A DNA stretch of 64,000 nucleotides, from the NCBI GenBank assembly GCA_014529385.2, contig CM043947.1, forward strand, positions 119,860,891 to 119,924,890, in the 5' to 3' direction. The position numbers were made by a program, and so were the translations under genes. Below the pieces are notes generated by a model. The model searched no databases and was not told where the DNA came from. It worked only from the letters and a program-made list of their open reading frames with translations. Positions 21,826-34,355 of the stretch are shown here, in pieces. Source of the stretch: Adiantum capillus-veneris (taxonomy: Eukaryota; Streptophyta; Polypodiopsida; Polypodiales; Pteridaceae). Every line of letters begins with the position of its first letter. Within the stretch, counting starts at the first letter, position 1.

Positions 21826-24570
21826 ATGGCAGCCACAAAGTCGCCTGCAAAGAAGAAGAGGATGACTACCAAGGACTACTTAGAAGAAGTGGAACCTTTT
21901 GTTATCCCAGAGGGAACCCTGAAGCCCACAAGCACTTGGATTCAAGATGACCTACTAGAAACCAATGATTTGAGAATCTACCAAGGAGTGTTTAAAGATC
22001 AGTAGGGAAATGCAGTGGAGCTACCCATGATCCCTCAAGAGCTCGATGAATTTTTCAGGAGCAAGATGGGGGACTACTTGGAGAAACTGGATCTCCACAA
22101 TTACTTTGAAGCCTTGCCAGCAGGGATTGCTGTTAAAAGAGTGTGGGAATTTGTCACCACAATCAAAGAGGACGGCATAGCCAGAGCTACAGATCTGCAA
22201 GGCAAGCCTAATACGATGATTTTCATCACAGAGAAGGTGGTGGCAGCAACACTTTACCTCTCTAACAAAGGAGACAGTGTGACTAGGAGGCGGGATGACA
22301 TTAAGGTCTACTCAGAGAAAAAAACATAACTATACATTTGAAGATATTGCAAACCCGAAGGTATCCATCATGAGCCAATTATACAATCAATACTTCCACA
22401 TGTGTACCAAGCAGCCACAGAAATATAGGATGCCACCTGGAGCTATTGCCACCACTTTCACTTGGGCGATGCAGAAGAGCCGCCCGAGGGAGATAAACTA
22501 TGTCGCTTACATTCACGACAACCTTGTGAAAATGGGGACCAAAAATACCACTTATATTGTGCCTAGTGAGTTGATAACCAAATTCATCTATGGAGCATTG
22601 CATGCCGAGGGAAATTGGCCTCTACCTCCCTCCCAAAATGATTGGCTCAAGTTGAAGGAAGACAAAGAAGAAGAGCCTCCTAAGGCTCCAAGGGTAGCCA
22701 CAAGGTTGAAAAACCGTTTAGAGACAGTTCGAGAAGAGCCGCCACAACCAAGAAGGGGAAGAAAGAAACTCTACAGGTGCTAGTAAAGGAAACAAAGTCA
22801 CAGAAAGAAGCAAGGTTAGAAAGACTAATGGAGAGCTTCAGAGCTGAGAGGATGCTAAAAGGGTATTTGAGTGAATTATGGAAGCCCTCATTTGAGGCTA
22901 TGTCTGGATCTTCTTGAAGAACTCAAAGGGATCACTTTGAAGATTATATAAAGAATTCGAGATCTTAGATGCTACAATTAAGAATATCCCAAACATACCT
23001 TTTATCAAAGAAGAAGTTGATGATGTGAGACAGTAGCTGCTAGAAGAGCAGGAAGGGCAAGAAAGAGAGAGGAAAACAAAGGCTGATCGGGACTTCAAGA
23101 AGAAGCAACCAACCCCACCATCAAGCCAAAAATCTAGCCCTCCACCATCACCACCTCCTCCTAGTCCTCCTCAAACCCGACAAACTGAGGGGTTGAACAA
23201 ATCTAATGGGAAACAAGACTCCAAGGAAGAGGAGAACAAAGAGGAAGAGAAGAAGGCAAAAATTGAACCAAAAGATTAGAAGCCAGATCCAGAAGAAAAA
23301 TCTATAGAATATTCCTTGATCTACTAGATGATGGATACTCTCGAGAAGAGGCAGCCAACGCAGCTTTTCAGTTGTCTAGCACTAGGTCCAAAGAATATAT
23401 GATGAGCCCTCGATTGGTGGAGTTGAAGGAAATGGCCACAGATACAATGGATTTATAGCCACAAGCCAACGATTGGGATGAAGTGATGCAAAGACTCACT
23501 GGGCTCAGAGCAAGGTCTATGGCCACTGAGATTGAGTGTGATAATCTCAAAGAAAATGAAGTTCAAATCAAAGCCGAGGTGGACTCGATGCAAAAGCAGG
23601 ACCAAGAGAACACACAGAAGCAAGCCAAGCTGCAAGCTGATCTGGATGTGGCACTAAAAAGATGCCAAGAGCTGGAAAGTCAGAGTTAGGCAGCAGACCA
23701 AAAGCTTCAAAGAGCAGATGAGGAGTATAAGAAAATCAGAAAATCACTAATGGATGCGGAGAAATAAAGAGACAACTTGACACTCCAGCTTGTTGATGAG
23801 TCCAAAGAAGTGGAGACTCTGAGGGATGCTAAGGAAAAAGCTGAGCTAGAACATGAGGCCAGCCAGGATGAAGTTATAGAGCTGAAAGATCAAATGAAAG
23901 TGAAAGATCAGACAATCCAAAGGCTAAGGGCATCTCCGGGCAGAGTCAAAGACGCTACCTCAACTAGCACTGCTTCAGAGAAGGATATGTATGAATAACG
24001 GATGACAGAACTCCGAAAGGAGTTAACACTAGAGAAGAGACAAAGATTGATGTTGGCCGAGGGCTCCCTAGTGATGCAAAGCCATTTGGAGGATGAGAAC
24101 AAGGCCATGAAAGATGAGCTAGCTGCCTTGAAAAAAACGATGGACGGGGATCTCAAGAAGATGCACTGAAAATGAAGACACCAAGAAGAAGCTCGAAGAG
24201 GCTGAGAAAGCCAATGCTGAATTGAACGACCTTTTAGTGACCATGGGGGATCAAGCTGAACAGGAAAAGAAATCATATCAAAAGCAGATTGATGAGCTAA
24301 AAGGCCAACAACAAACTGAAGAGCCACACTTGAGCACATGGCCAGCAGCTATGGAAGGAATTGATATAGACAATGTGTCAGATCCAGTGGACACAACAAT
24401 GCAAGAGGACATCCTTGTGGGACCATCCTAAGAGACCCGGGATCTGACACAAGAAGAAGAAGAAAATCTACAAAAGGCAATAACAACGGCAATAAAACAC
24501 ACCACCAAAGAAGCAATGGAGTGGGAGCAAAGGGTATTGAAGTCTATGACCATTCAGAAATTAGATACAA
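21826..24570 (+). pseudogene. ORF1 of the B-type region: gag-like domain, proline stretch and first coiled-coil copy
   Basis: ATG 21826 is chosen because the inverted copy at 26855 begins with the same M-A-x-x-K-S-P-A-K-K-K. The N-terminal domain has EEVEPFVIPEGTLKPTSTWI, then NYFEALPAG and RVWEFVTTIKEDG. It is broken by TAG at 22003 and a one-base insertion near 22325. A basic stretch, a SPPPSPPPPSPP run (near 23125-23170) and a long coiled coil follow (23330-24570). The layout matches the A-type ORF1. The stops and frameshifts make it a pseudogene. A structural, nucleic-acid-binding gag-like role is inferred from the layout only. Confidence 0.65.
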
Positions 24571-25830
24571 ATGTTGTTTGACATGAATGGCTACAACCCT
24601 CTCTCCCATATCCTCTTCTCAAGTATAAAGCTACTCATACAACACATTTCTAGACCTGCTAGTTGTCGGATATACAAAAGAAGAAGCTGCCACGGTTGTA
24701 TTCGACTTGGCAAGCACGGGGCCCAAAGAGCAAATGCAAAGCATACGGTTAGTAGAGCTAAAGGAGATGGCCACTGATACAATGGACCTGCACCCGCCCA
24801 CCAATGATTGGGATGTGGTGATGACAAAGCTAACCGATAAAAGAGCACAGTCAATGGCCTCAGAAAGTGAAATGGCAACTCTCAAATCCACTGAAGTGTA
24901 GATAAAGCTGGAAGTTGACACTTTACAAAATCAGAGCCAAAGGCAAATAGAGAGAGAAGCAAAGCTGCAGGCCAGTCTGGCAAAGGCATTGCAAAGATGC
25001 CAGGAAATGGAAAGAGAAAATCAGGCAGGCGCTCAAAGACTGCAAGGAGCCAAAGAGGAGTATAGACAACTCATCAAGTCATTGACAGATGCAGAGAGGG
25101 AAAGGGATAACCTAACCCTACAACTTACTGAGGAATCCAAGGAAGTTGAGGCCATGCGAAATGCCAAAGAAAAGGCAGAAATAGACCATGAGGCTAGCCA
25201 GGATGAGGTCCTTGAGCTCAAGGACCAACTTAAAGTTAAAGATCAAACCATCCAACGGCTACGGGCATCTCTTTCCAGAGTCAGAGCTACTAGCTTGAAT
25301 CACACCACTACAAAAAGACAGATCTATGAATAACAAATGAAAGAACTTTAGAAAGAGTTGACTTTAGAGAAAAAGCAAAGGTTGATGATGGCGGAAGGGT
25401 TCGTGGTTATGCAAACACGCATGGAAGAAGAGCAGAAAGCAATGCAAGATGAGTTAGAAATTATCAGGAGAAATCTCAAGGAGGCGGAGAAAGTAAACGC
25501 TGAGCTGAACGATCTCCTCGTGAACATGGGAGAAGAAGCTGAAGAAGAGAGACAAACACTCCTAAAGCAGATAGAAGAGCTGAGAGGACAGCAGGCAGAA
25601 GAGCAAGCAGGCACAGGGCCGGCAACCATAGAAGGCATAGACCTAGAAAATGTGGCAGATCTTGTGGACACACCCATGCACGAGGAAATCCTAGTAGGAC
25701 CCTCTCAAGAGCCACAAGATCTGACACAAGAAGAGGAAGAGAAGCTGCACGAGGCCATAGAGGCAGAAATCAGAGAAACGGCCAAGGAAGCCTTGGAATG
25801 GGAGTAGAGGGTTTTTAAATCCATGACCAT
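23330..25830 (+). repeat. Tandem duplication of the ~1.2-kb coiled-coil segment
   Basis: Two successive copies (about 23330-24570 and 24620-25830) share VELKEMATDTMDL, RDNLTLQL, EASQDEV, KVKDQTIQRLRAS, ELTLEKXQRLM and EDILVGPS/EEILVGPS in the same order. They have diverged at many positions. Confidence 0.88.
24620..25830 (+). pseudogene. Second coiled-coil copy of B-type ORF1
   Basis: It reads VELKEMATDTMDLHPPTNDWD and then an almost unbroken Glu/Lys/Gln heptad region to EAIEAEIRETAKEALEWE. Stops at 24898, 25331, 25348 and 25805 interrupt it. It lacks its own N-terminal domain, so it is a duplicated part rather than a separate gene. Confidence 0.7.
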
Positions 25831-25860
25831 TTAGAAGATCGACGCCAACAACCTCCCACT

Positions 25861-26855
25861 CTAGACGAGTCGCTTTCTGTGATTTCGTCTCTTTTGCTGG
25901 CACTTGGGAAGATTCTTTCTTTCCTTTCTTTTGCTCTGGCTGCTCTTCTTGGACGGTTTCTAATCGGCATTTCAAACGGGTTGCCACCCTTGGTGCTTTT
26001 GGCTGCTCGTCTTCCTTATCTTCTTTGAGCCTCAGCTAGTCGTTTTGTGATGGAGGGTCGGGCCATCTTCCCTTGGCGTGCAATGCCCCATAAATCACTT
26101 TCGTGATTAGCTCACCTGGCACGATGTATGTGGGGTTCTTGTTGCCAATCTTTACCAGATTATCATGTACATAAGCTGCATAATTGATGATCTTTGGCTT
26201 GCTATTCTACATTGCCCAGGTGAATGTTGTGGCAATTGCTGCAAGCGGCATCCTGTACTTTTGTGGCCGCTTTGTACACATATGGAAATATTGATTGTAC
26301 AGCTGACTCAATGATTGCCACTTTGGGGTTGGCAATACCTTTAAAGGTATAGTTGGCTTTCTTTTCAGTGTACACCTTTACTTCGTCTCTTCTTTTGGTT
26401 ACACTATCCCCCTTGTTGAAGAGGTCTAGTGTAGCTGCCACTACTCTTTCTGTGATTAGAATCTCAGTGCCTGGCTTGCCCTGCAGATCTGTAACTCGGG
26501 CCACTCCATCTTCTTTTATTGTTGTCACAAATTCCCAGACTCTTTTTATGTCAACACCTGCCGGCACCGCTTCAAAGTAATTGTGGAGATCAATCTTCTC
26601 CAGATACTCTGCCATCTTGCTTCTGACGAACTCATTGAGTTCCCGCGGTAACATTGGTAGCTCTATCACGTTTCTGTCGGTGTCTTTGAACACGCCTTGG
26701 TAAATCTTTAGATCATTGGACTCTAGAAGATCTTCTTGGATCCATGTGCTTGTAGGCTTTAGAGTTCCTTCTGGTATGACGAAAGGCTCTACCTCTTCTA
26801 GGTAATCTTTTATGGTCATCCTTTTCTTCTTTGCTGGTGACTTTGCGGGTGCCAT
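25861..26855 (-). pseudogene. ORF1 of element E post-PPT region, truncated
   Basis: From ATG 26855 the protein reads MAPAKSPAKKK, EEVEPFVIPEGTLKP, NYFEAVPAG, KRVWEFVTTIKEDG and is clearly homologous to the ORF at 21826. A stop at 26202 (TAG) replaces Gln of WAMQ. Further downstream the reading continues as ATRLKCRLETVQEE and breaks off near 25861 at QKATRL, where the inverted plus-strand copy begins. The coiled-coil part is therefore missing. Confidence 0.7.
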
Positions 26856-27020
26856 AGATCCTATTGCACTCATTGTCCGAGGTTAGCGTTTTTTCCATAT
26901 CAGCTGAGAAACTGAGTTTTAACCATCCAAATGACTTGAAATTTGAAAATAAAGCTTAAAAGGAACTTGTGAAACTGTGCATGTGCTCACAGTGCAATTC
27001 TGGCCAAAAAAATTCATTTT

Positions 27021-27890
27021 GACATCCTACGCGTAGGATGTCTTTTTCATCAGAATTGGGTGATACTTGACATGCTGGTAGTCCTTGGCCTATGGAGCAT
27101 GGCCATGCTCTTGGATTTGGATTTGGGCATCAAAAAGTGGATTTTTGGACTGATTAAGGCTTCAGGTCACAAATTGGGTAGAAAGTCCATAACAGGTAGT
27201 AAGTAATGTCCAAATGGGTTGAAAATTGATATATGGGCTCATTGCACCATGGTTTTGGCTCCCATGATGTCATTCTTTGCACAGAAGGTCAAAAATATGC
27301 TGGAGACATCCTACGTGTAGGATGTCTATTTCATCAAAATGGCTTGGGATTTGTTCTATGGGTAGTCCTTGGCATGTGGAACATGGCCATGCTCTTGGAT
27401 TTTGATTTGGATAAGAATTGATGCTGGTAAGAGCTTGTGTAGTGTTTTTGGACCCAAAAAGTGTATCTTGAAGGTGTTGGGGGTCAAAAATGATTAGAAT
27501 GGCTTCAAACTTGGTACATGAGCTCTTGAAGATGATGTGATTAGATCTGGAATGGAAAAATACCCTCTGTAGGCCAAAAATGTCAAATAGACATCCTACG
27601 CGTAGGATGTCTACTTCATCAATTTTTGCAGGTGACCACATAGATTGGTTGGCTATGTTCTCATGAAGGTGTTGTGCAAGTTTCATGTGATTTGGACAAG
27701 TTTTGGTAGGTCTATGGCCCATTATTTCCTCTATGCCCTAACTTTGCGTTTTTTCATGCATATGAGGTCAATTTTGGTCCATATGTGATGAAACTTGGTG
27801 GCTAGGATGTAAAGGTCATTCAGAAAATGTGTGTGATGAAAAATGTTGGGTTCTGTCCCCGAAATGCCCTTGAGACGCGTAGAATGTCTC
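27021..27890. repeat. Inverted copy of the 22-bp palindrome array (3 good copies plus one degenerate)
   Basis: Copies at 27021-27042 (perfect), 27305-27326 (one CpG change), 27590-27611 (perfect) and a degenerate one near 27871-27890. Spacings of 284 and 285 bases equal those of the left array. Confidence 0.9.
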
Positions 27891-28803
27891 CTGGTGATTT
27901 TTTCATGGAATCTTTCACTAGTGCCTGCCCTTAGTCCCCCCGAGTCCCTTTTAAGCCTAATTTCAACAAAAAAATCAAATGGATAAAAAGTAACTCCCTG
28001 TGTGGATTTCAGAGCCTCCGAGCCGTTTTCTGCAGTTTGCAATTCTGTTCGGTGATGAAATTTCTTGATATTGGTCTCCATAGCTTCTCGATCCCTTGGG
28101 GATCCTTGCCATATGGTTTTTGTCGACTTTGGCTTCACCGGAGCTCTATTTGGCAATTTGTCGCTCTAGAAGCACCCGTGGTTGCGTCTACAAGTCTTCG
28201 ATGATTTGTGGTGGTCTACCACCATAGAACTTGGTTGTTGATGGTCTAGGAAAGCCACTCGTGAAGTTTGGTGGCAAACGGACATGCGGTTTGGCCGCGA
28301 GATCTATTTGACGCTTTGTGTGTCTGATGTCGTTTCTGAAGTTTAGTGCCGCTTTGGGTCACCTTTTGGTCAAGTGGGCTACCTAGACTTGTCGAGCATG
28401 TCGAGATGCTCCTGCTCATGAATTTTGGTAGCATTTGGGCGCCTTTCCGTTGATTTCCTATTTGGTGGCCTCTTGCAGGATTCTATGAATTAGGGTTTTT
28501 CCTGATGGTTTTCTGCTGCCTTTGGACATCCAAGACTGGTCTCCTATGCTAGGGTAAGCTGCCAATGAAGTCTCATTGCTTTTGGGTTAGCCGTTAGGTG
28601 GCCGCTTCTACTTGTAGGTCTCTACTGCCCGCTTTGTGTGTGAACCCTACCCTAGTTTTCGGGACAAAACGACAAATATGCGCGAAAAGCTCAAGGTGGT
28701 GAGCCTACCTCTCATGTCTGAAGCCCGTCGGGTAGTCGTACGCGTCGTAGAAGCTCTCTCTCAAATGTCAATAGTGAAAATGAGCTAAAAATGAGGTGAA
28801 AAT

Positions 28804-28814
28804 TTCTTATAATG
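28804..28814 (-). promoter_or_regulatory. TATA-like element of the E-side LTR region
   Basis: The minus strand reads CCATTATAAGAAA, the counterpart of 19826-19837, followed by a leader with ATGAGAG/GTAGGC. Confidence 0.4.
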
Positions 28815-29440
28815 GAGGTCCCCGAACCATTTTTCATGAAATTTGACATGTGCTCCTAACTTCTTGCGAGATGCGGTTTAGGCTCAAAAATTTCTTGATT
28901 TGGACTCCATTTGCTCTGTTTACCAGAAATTTGACATTTCGATCAAAATCTGGCCAAAACACGCTTTCCGCTCCAGTCTCATAATTGCACCCCCTATACC
29001 ATAAGTTGTCCTATAGTCACTGATCATCTCCATATTTTTTGTTTTTCATTACGATCGTTTTTCACCTGCTTTTTGTATTTTTGAAGTTTTTCTGCCAAAG
29101 ATGAGCAAAATTAGAAGGAAAATAGCAAATCAAACCCAGAAAATCCCCAAAAATCATAATAAATCAAAAACATCACCGGAAAACATTATATACACTCACA
29201 TGGACCGGATTTCTCCGTTTTACCAGTCTTTTGTCTGAAAAATGGCTATTTCTACTTATATACACACACCTAGGGGCTTGATTCGGCGTTTGGTCCCATA
29301 TACCTATAGATACATGCTCTATAAGGGCATATGTACTTGGGTTAGTTCCGAAAATTTCGCAATCAAACAACAACCCTTAAAATTAGTCGAAAATCATGTC
29401 CTTTTTTTGCTCTTTCTGCTGTTGGTTCCGCATTTGAGAA

Positions 29441-29623
29441 TGCCTCCCCCTCTCCTAGTTGGAGTCCTCCCGGACGACAAGGTATCGCCTCGAAGTATGT
29501 GCCATGCATAGGTTGAAAAATTTGTGCTAATGCTTGGCCGATTAATGTGGCCCTATTTTATGCATACTCGGTCAATGTATGGAAAAATTAATGTTGTGCA
29601 AGAGAAGGGTATAAGAAAGATGC
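29441..29623 (-). promoter_or_regulatory. Conserved 3' block and polypurine tract of element E
   Basis: The minus strand carries TAGGGCCACATTAATCGGCC, a CTTGTCGTCCGGGAGGACTC stretch and the purine tract AGGAGAGGGGGAGGCA (29441-29456). The likely LTR start on the minus strand is TG at 29432. Confidence 0.7.
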
Positions 29624-30700
29624 TTATTGGCATTCACCGTCGAGGTTTCCTGTTTTCTTGGCAAGTAACAGCTGTAACTTTAGTGCTCTCTGTTTAATTG
29701 TCTTTCTTGCCAAAGGCAGTCGCTTTTCCGCTATTGTTGATATGGCCGTAGCCCGTATCTCTTTTACTTTCCATTGGTAGCTTGTCTTTGCTGGTTTTTG
29801 TAGGTTTCTTGTTACTTCCTTGGTTGCCACTGTTTTGTTGCTTATTGGCATCCACATAAGTCGGTTTTTCTGTTGCAAATGCAGTTGTCTGCCTTCCGAT
29901 GTTGCTTGTACAGAAGGGAGTTCCTTTTGCTTTTGTTTCGGTATCCAAATGCGAGTAACATTTGGGTTATTGTTGAGAATTTTCTTTGGGATCCATATCT
30001 GTTTTATGTCCTTGGTTTTTGGTTGAGCTATCTGCTTCTGTTGAATTCTTTCGTTGTACTGTTTTTGGTCTACCATGTCATTTCTATCCTTCCGCATCCA
30101 TACTTGTTTCCCTTTTTTTGGTAACCTAGATCTTTGCACTGCGGTCGGTGACTTCGTATGTATGTAGTTAGCATGGTTGGCTTTTACCTGTTTGTGAGCC
30201 TTGGGTATCATGTTGTTCTTTGGTGGCACGCTTGCTTTTGGCTCTTTTTCCAGTGATTGCATTGCTGGCAGTTGATTATTGCGGTATTGCTGAGCAAATG
30301 CTATTACTTGTTGTTCTTGTGCATGCTGAATTTTTATTGCATTCGCATTCCAATCTATCTGCACATTGTACTCTTTTTGCCAAGGTTGTCCCAACAACAT
30401 AAGGTGTTGTGTGCTTTCATCCTCGACTACATAAAATTTGTGTGAGTAAATATATTGATGTACTTATACATGCAATATAGTCCAGCCCAATGTTTTCAAC
30501 GAGTGTGATGTACTACTTTCCAACCCTTGAGGAGTAGGATGAAGTTGACCTGTGGACTTGATCTATTGGTATAATCTGTAAGAGATCAAATTTGCTTGAG
30601 CTCCAGAGTCAAGCAATGTCGTTGCTTCAACTTGATTGCTATCCACTTTGACTGTAATTATTGGCTCCACTGTGTCTTCATCCAACGTTGTTAGTCGAAT
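29624..30700 (-). pseudogene. Element E post-integrase retropepsin-like domain and W-x-P-K tail
   Basis: LLDSGAQANLISYRLY (near 30570-30625) gives D-S-G-A; LLGQPWQKEYNVQIDW follows near 30360-30400. A TAG at 30563-30565 and a TAA near 30470 break the domain. The basic tail is long and has QVWMRKD, QIWIPKKIL, RIWIPKQKQKELP and LMWMP, then TIKQRALKLQLLLAKK just before the end. The upstream integrase frame runs into the first protease motif without any stop, which is the best evidence that this domain is a true C-terminal fusion of pol. Confidence 0.8.
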
Positions 30701-31650
30701 GGCATTGATTCGCAATGGTGCTCCACCTTGTTGTTGTTGTCGCAAAAGTCTTCGTTTTGCAATGCGTTCTTTTGCTTGTGCTTGAGCTTCTTCTCGTACT
30801 CTCTGTTTCTCCTTCATTCGTTGTTTTCCTTGATGGATTTGTTGAAGCATATCCTGTGTTAGTGGTAAATGATATTTCTTCAATCGACATTCACTAATCC
30901 AATTGGGCATTTCTTCACCTGCTAATGTAGCAAGCTTTACAGCTCCGCTTTGTGATAGATCACTAATCACAAAGGGTCCCATCCCTCGCTTTTCAAGTTT
31001 CTTGGCATGTTGCTTCAAATTATAAACAAGTACATAATCACCAGTTTTGAACTCTTTCGTGCGCACATGCTTGTCAAAAAACTCTTTTTGTCTTCTCTTT
31101 TCAGCATAGATCGAAGCTACAGCTCTCAAGCGAAGTTCATCTAGCTTTTCAAGGTCATCTATTCTTGAAGAGAGATCATGCCCTGTCCATTCTAAGCGTT
31201 TCACTACTCGTAGAGTTGGAATTAAAAACTCTCTGGGTAATATAGCATTCAGGCCAAACACCATGTTGTATGGTGTTGTTCCTATCGATGTTTTGGAAGC
31301 TACCCTGTATGCACATAGTGTTGACTGTAGCTGCTGATCCCACTCTGTCCTTGACTCTGACACAATTTTAGTGAGAATCGTGCATAGTGTTTTATTTGTG
31401 GCCTCAGCTTGTCCATTTTCCTGTGGATGGTATGGAGCAGATTTCCTATGTATGACCATGAATTCCTCTAGCAGATATTCAATGACTTCATTGAGAAAAT
31501 GTGTTCCATGATCACTGAGAATTTCTATTGGTAAACCGTATCGTACAAAAACATTCTCATACAAAAATTGTGCAGTGGTTCGTGCATCTGCTTTTTGCGT
31601 TGCCTTGGCTTCCGCCCATTTTGTGAGATAGTCCATAGCCACAATGATAT
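30701..31650 (-). pseudogene. Element E integrase, C-terminal part (right of the nested insertion)
   Basis: It starts with IIVAMDYLTKWAEAKATQK and has the second catalytic Asp in ILSDHGTHFLNE (near 31490-31520) and the catalytic Glu in NGQAEATN (near 31400). GPFVISDLSQSGAVKLATL and EEMPNWISECRLKKYHLPLTQ form the C-terminal domain. The frame is intact throughout. The N-terminal part lies at 53537 and beyond, 21.9 kb away. Confidence 0.92.
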
Positions 31651-34327
31651 TGAGGTGGTCCGGGGCGGGCAACAAGAAGAGCAACCTCTAGACACCCTTC
31701 AAGGCTCCCGTGCTGCTCAATGGGGCTGGGGCACAACACAACACAAACCAAAACAACAAACCCACAGCCAAATCCTAACTACACAAGGGGCACCACCTAG
31801 TTTAAGAGCGAACTAGGACGCAAAAGAGGAGAATCGTTAGAGCAACCCACAAACAAGCAAGGAATTTACACTAACCCTAACACCAATGGAACACTCTCAC
31901 ACACTAAAACACGAGAGAGGGAGAGAGAGAGAGGGAGAGAGAGATAGTGCTTGGGCTGCTTTGAAATGTATCGGCAATGATCAAGCAAACACAACTATAT
32001 ATTTAAGAAATAGAGAGAAAGGGGGAGGGGGTGCTTGTTGCATTAATACCTTCTTACAAATCTGTCATGACAAATCAAAGTGAGATTAGTATTTGTTCCA
32101 CATAGCTTGCGTAAATTTCACCACAACACATCACAAGAAAAGCCACCCCAATCACTGTCTTAAGGCCAGGGGAGTCCTCTCCACCCTGTCGCCCTCTTAC
32201 AGTATGTGGGATTTATGGCTAGATTGATGACAACACCAGAGACAACCAAGCTATTAAGAACTTAACAAAAAACACCAAGACACTTACGCATCATTGTTGT
32301 CCATTACTTCACGTTGGAAGGGAGACAAAGTATCCAAGCTTAGTCCAAATCCACCCTCCTTGATTCAGCAAATGTTGGGCTTACACTAGTAGGAGAAGTG
32401 ATAGATTTCCTACTCTCAATTGAATGATCACTCTCTCTCTTACAATGGCATAGATTTCCCTTGCTAATCCCCTATTACAACACATGCACATGCATAAGAC
32501 AATGAGCTTCCACTCAAAAGCTCCTTCTAGAGAGGTTGAGCTTGGCTTCTCAAGCTATAGCATAGTGCTCTTGCTTATGGCTCCCCCCTTTTTGTGCTAG
32601 CTACACCCTCCTTTTATAGCAATTTTGAAGGCTAGGGTTACTCCTCTAACCATGGTTGGGTTAGATTTTCAGCCATTTATCTAATTTCTTTTGCTTGGAA
32701 TTATCAAGAAGTTGGTGGGGAAAGAGAGAGGAGAGAAATGGAGGTGATAGGACTTTTCATAGTGGGTTAGTGTTAGTAGAGTTAGTATTAATTTACAAAT
32801 GGAATTGGATATTTACAATGGGAGTATCCATGTAGGATACAAATAAGGAAGAAAAACTCTTAAGAGGTAAGAAAAAGTGGATTTCTTACAAGGTTGATGC
32901 TCCAAGTGTCTTGAGTAGGGCCAATTTTGACGCTTGTTGACGGTCCACTAGCTTTGACAGTACATTTTTTCTCCACTCTTGACCTTCCTTGAGAGACAAG
33001 GTAATTGAAGTTGAGTAATCAACCACCATGATGCTGTCTTTTAAGAGAAGAGGCTGAATTTTGTGGTTTTTTTGATAGATATGGGTAAATTGGAGGAGGA
33101 AAAATGAGACTAGGTGGTCAATTTTGGAATGGAATTGTGTGTGGGAGGTATGACTTCACCATGGTTTCTCTTATTCTTCAAGGTTGAGGAGAAGGTGAGT
33201 AGGGTGCAGAGAGGAGTGGTGAGAGAGGTGGGGATGATAAGTGGAGAAGTGTGTGTGAAAGAGGAAAATGATAAAGTGGAAGAGAGAGTGTGGCTGTATA
33301 GCACGGGAAAACTGAGGTCCACTAAAAAAATCATAGCTCACAGCTCGTAGCTCAAAAAAATATGAAAAACTTTGAGGCAAAAGTTCAGCCCACGAGCTAC
33401 AACTTTTGTTTGTATCACCTTTTCAACTTCGGAGAGCAAGTGAACTTTAAAAATTCAGCAAAACCGACCATTTTTTTCCACTGCAAAGGTCCTTGTGGGG
33501 TCCTTCTTTGGATGATTCTTTTGAATACCTCCAAGAGTGAGCCCTCCATAGTGCATGTATGCATGCCACCTACCCTTGACCTTATTTGGTAGGTCTATAA
33601 TTGAAGATATTGTATAGAGCATGATATAAGTGAATAGTACAACTAAGAAAATCAAATATTGAGGGGTCTAAAAAATATGTACATGTCAAATATAAATAAT
33701 ATAGGTGGAAAAATATAAAGGGGTCAAAATAAATCTCTCTCATTATAAGTCTACCATAAAAAGATGAATATTTTTGGTGGTCTAATTTATGAGAGTAATA
33801 GAGAATATATGTAGGAAGGAAAAAATCACAATAGTGAAAAAAATATACACATAAATAAAACTAGTTTTTTTGGATTTTTGTTGGGGTGGAGTTACACCAA
33901 ATATAAGAGAAGCTTACATGAAAATATTTCTATATGGAATAAAGAGTATGAAAAATGGTAAGAAAAATTGTGGTAATGGTGAGGCAATGTACAGAGCATA
34001 AATAACACACACCTAGGTAGAAATATTTAAATAAATACCAAAATAATTATGAAAAAATCTTTTATTTAGGCCCTATATACAAAGAAATATTTACATACGC
34101 ATGGGCCATAATATACTTATATTTTTTATTTTATTTTTATTTTTTTTGGCTCAACTAGCCCAATGACTAGCTAATTGAGGGTTTTTTAAGAAGATATGGG
34201 AAAAGTCCCGTGACTCACGCACGCCTATGTACAATGAAATGGTAGGGATAGCCACAGTGTTTGGGTGATTTTGGTAGGGTGAGGTAACTCTCTGTGGCAA
34301 TTACAAGGAGCCGAAAAACGGCTATCA
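31651..34327 (-). repeat. Family-2 LTR 1
   Basis: 2,677 bp, TG...CA. On the minus strand, U3 starts with TGATAGCCGTTTTTCGGCTC, a terminal hairpin (AGCCG/CGGCT). U3 holds long A/T-rich and GA-rich parts; a GA microsatellite lies near 31914-31955. The ORFs seen inside on either strand are low-complexity shadows without a conserved product. Confidence 0.95.
32611..32618 (-). promoter_or_regulatory. TATA box of LTR 1
   Basis: The minus strand reads GCTATAAAAGGAGGGTGTAG. Transcription would start about 30 bases further on, near 32580, giving U3 of about 1.75 kb and R-U5 of about 0.93 kb. Confidence 0.7.
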
Positions 34328-34343
34328 TTGGCCCTCCCCCTGG
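34328..34343 (-). promoter_or_regulatory. Polypurine tract, family-2 copy 1
   Basis: CCAGGGGGAGGGCCAA on the minus strand directly abuts LTR 1 and would prime plus-strand DNA. Confidence 0.85.
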
Positions 34344-34355
34344 ATGATGGTATAT

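Larger units (their letters stand above)
19189..25860 (+). mobile_element. B-type post-PPT region (LTR-like) with promoter, palindrome array and ORF1
   Basis: After the purine tract come about 640 bases of AT-rich U3-like DNA, a TATA-like site, a leader, a non-coding stretch with four palindromes, and ORF1. An inverted homologous copy runs from 29432 down to 25861, and the two meet tail to tail near 25860. No primer-binding site lies between the promoter and ORF1. This matches the A-type region, where a PBS follows ORF1. Confidence 0.55.
25861..29432 (-). mobile_element. Inverted B-type LTR-like region belonging to element E
   Basis: It is collinear and homologous, on the minus strand, to 19189-22850: U3-like part, TATA-like site, leader, palindrome array, ORF1 start. 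It follows the polypurine tract of element E. It is truncated at 25861. Confidence 0.7.

Noticed and set aside
20781-27611. Regularly spaced repeats as a CRISPR array
   Set aside because: Spacers of about 263 bases, full palindromes and a retrotransposon context exclude CRISPR.
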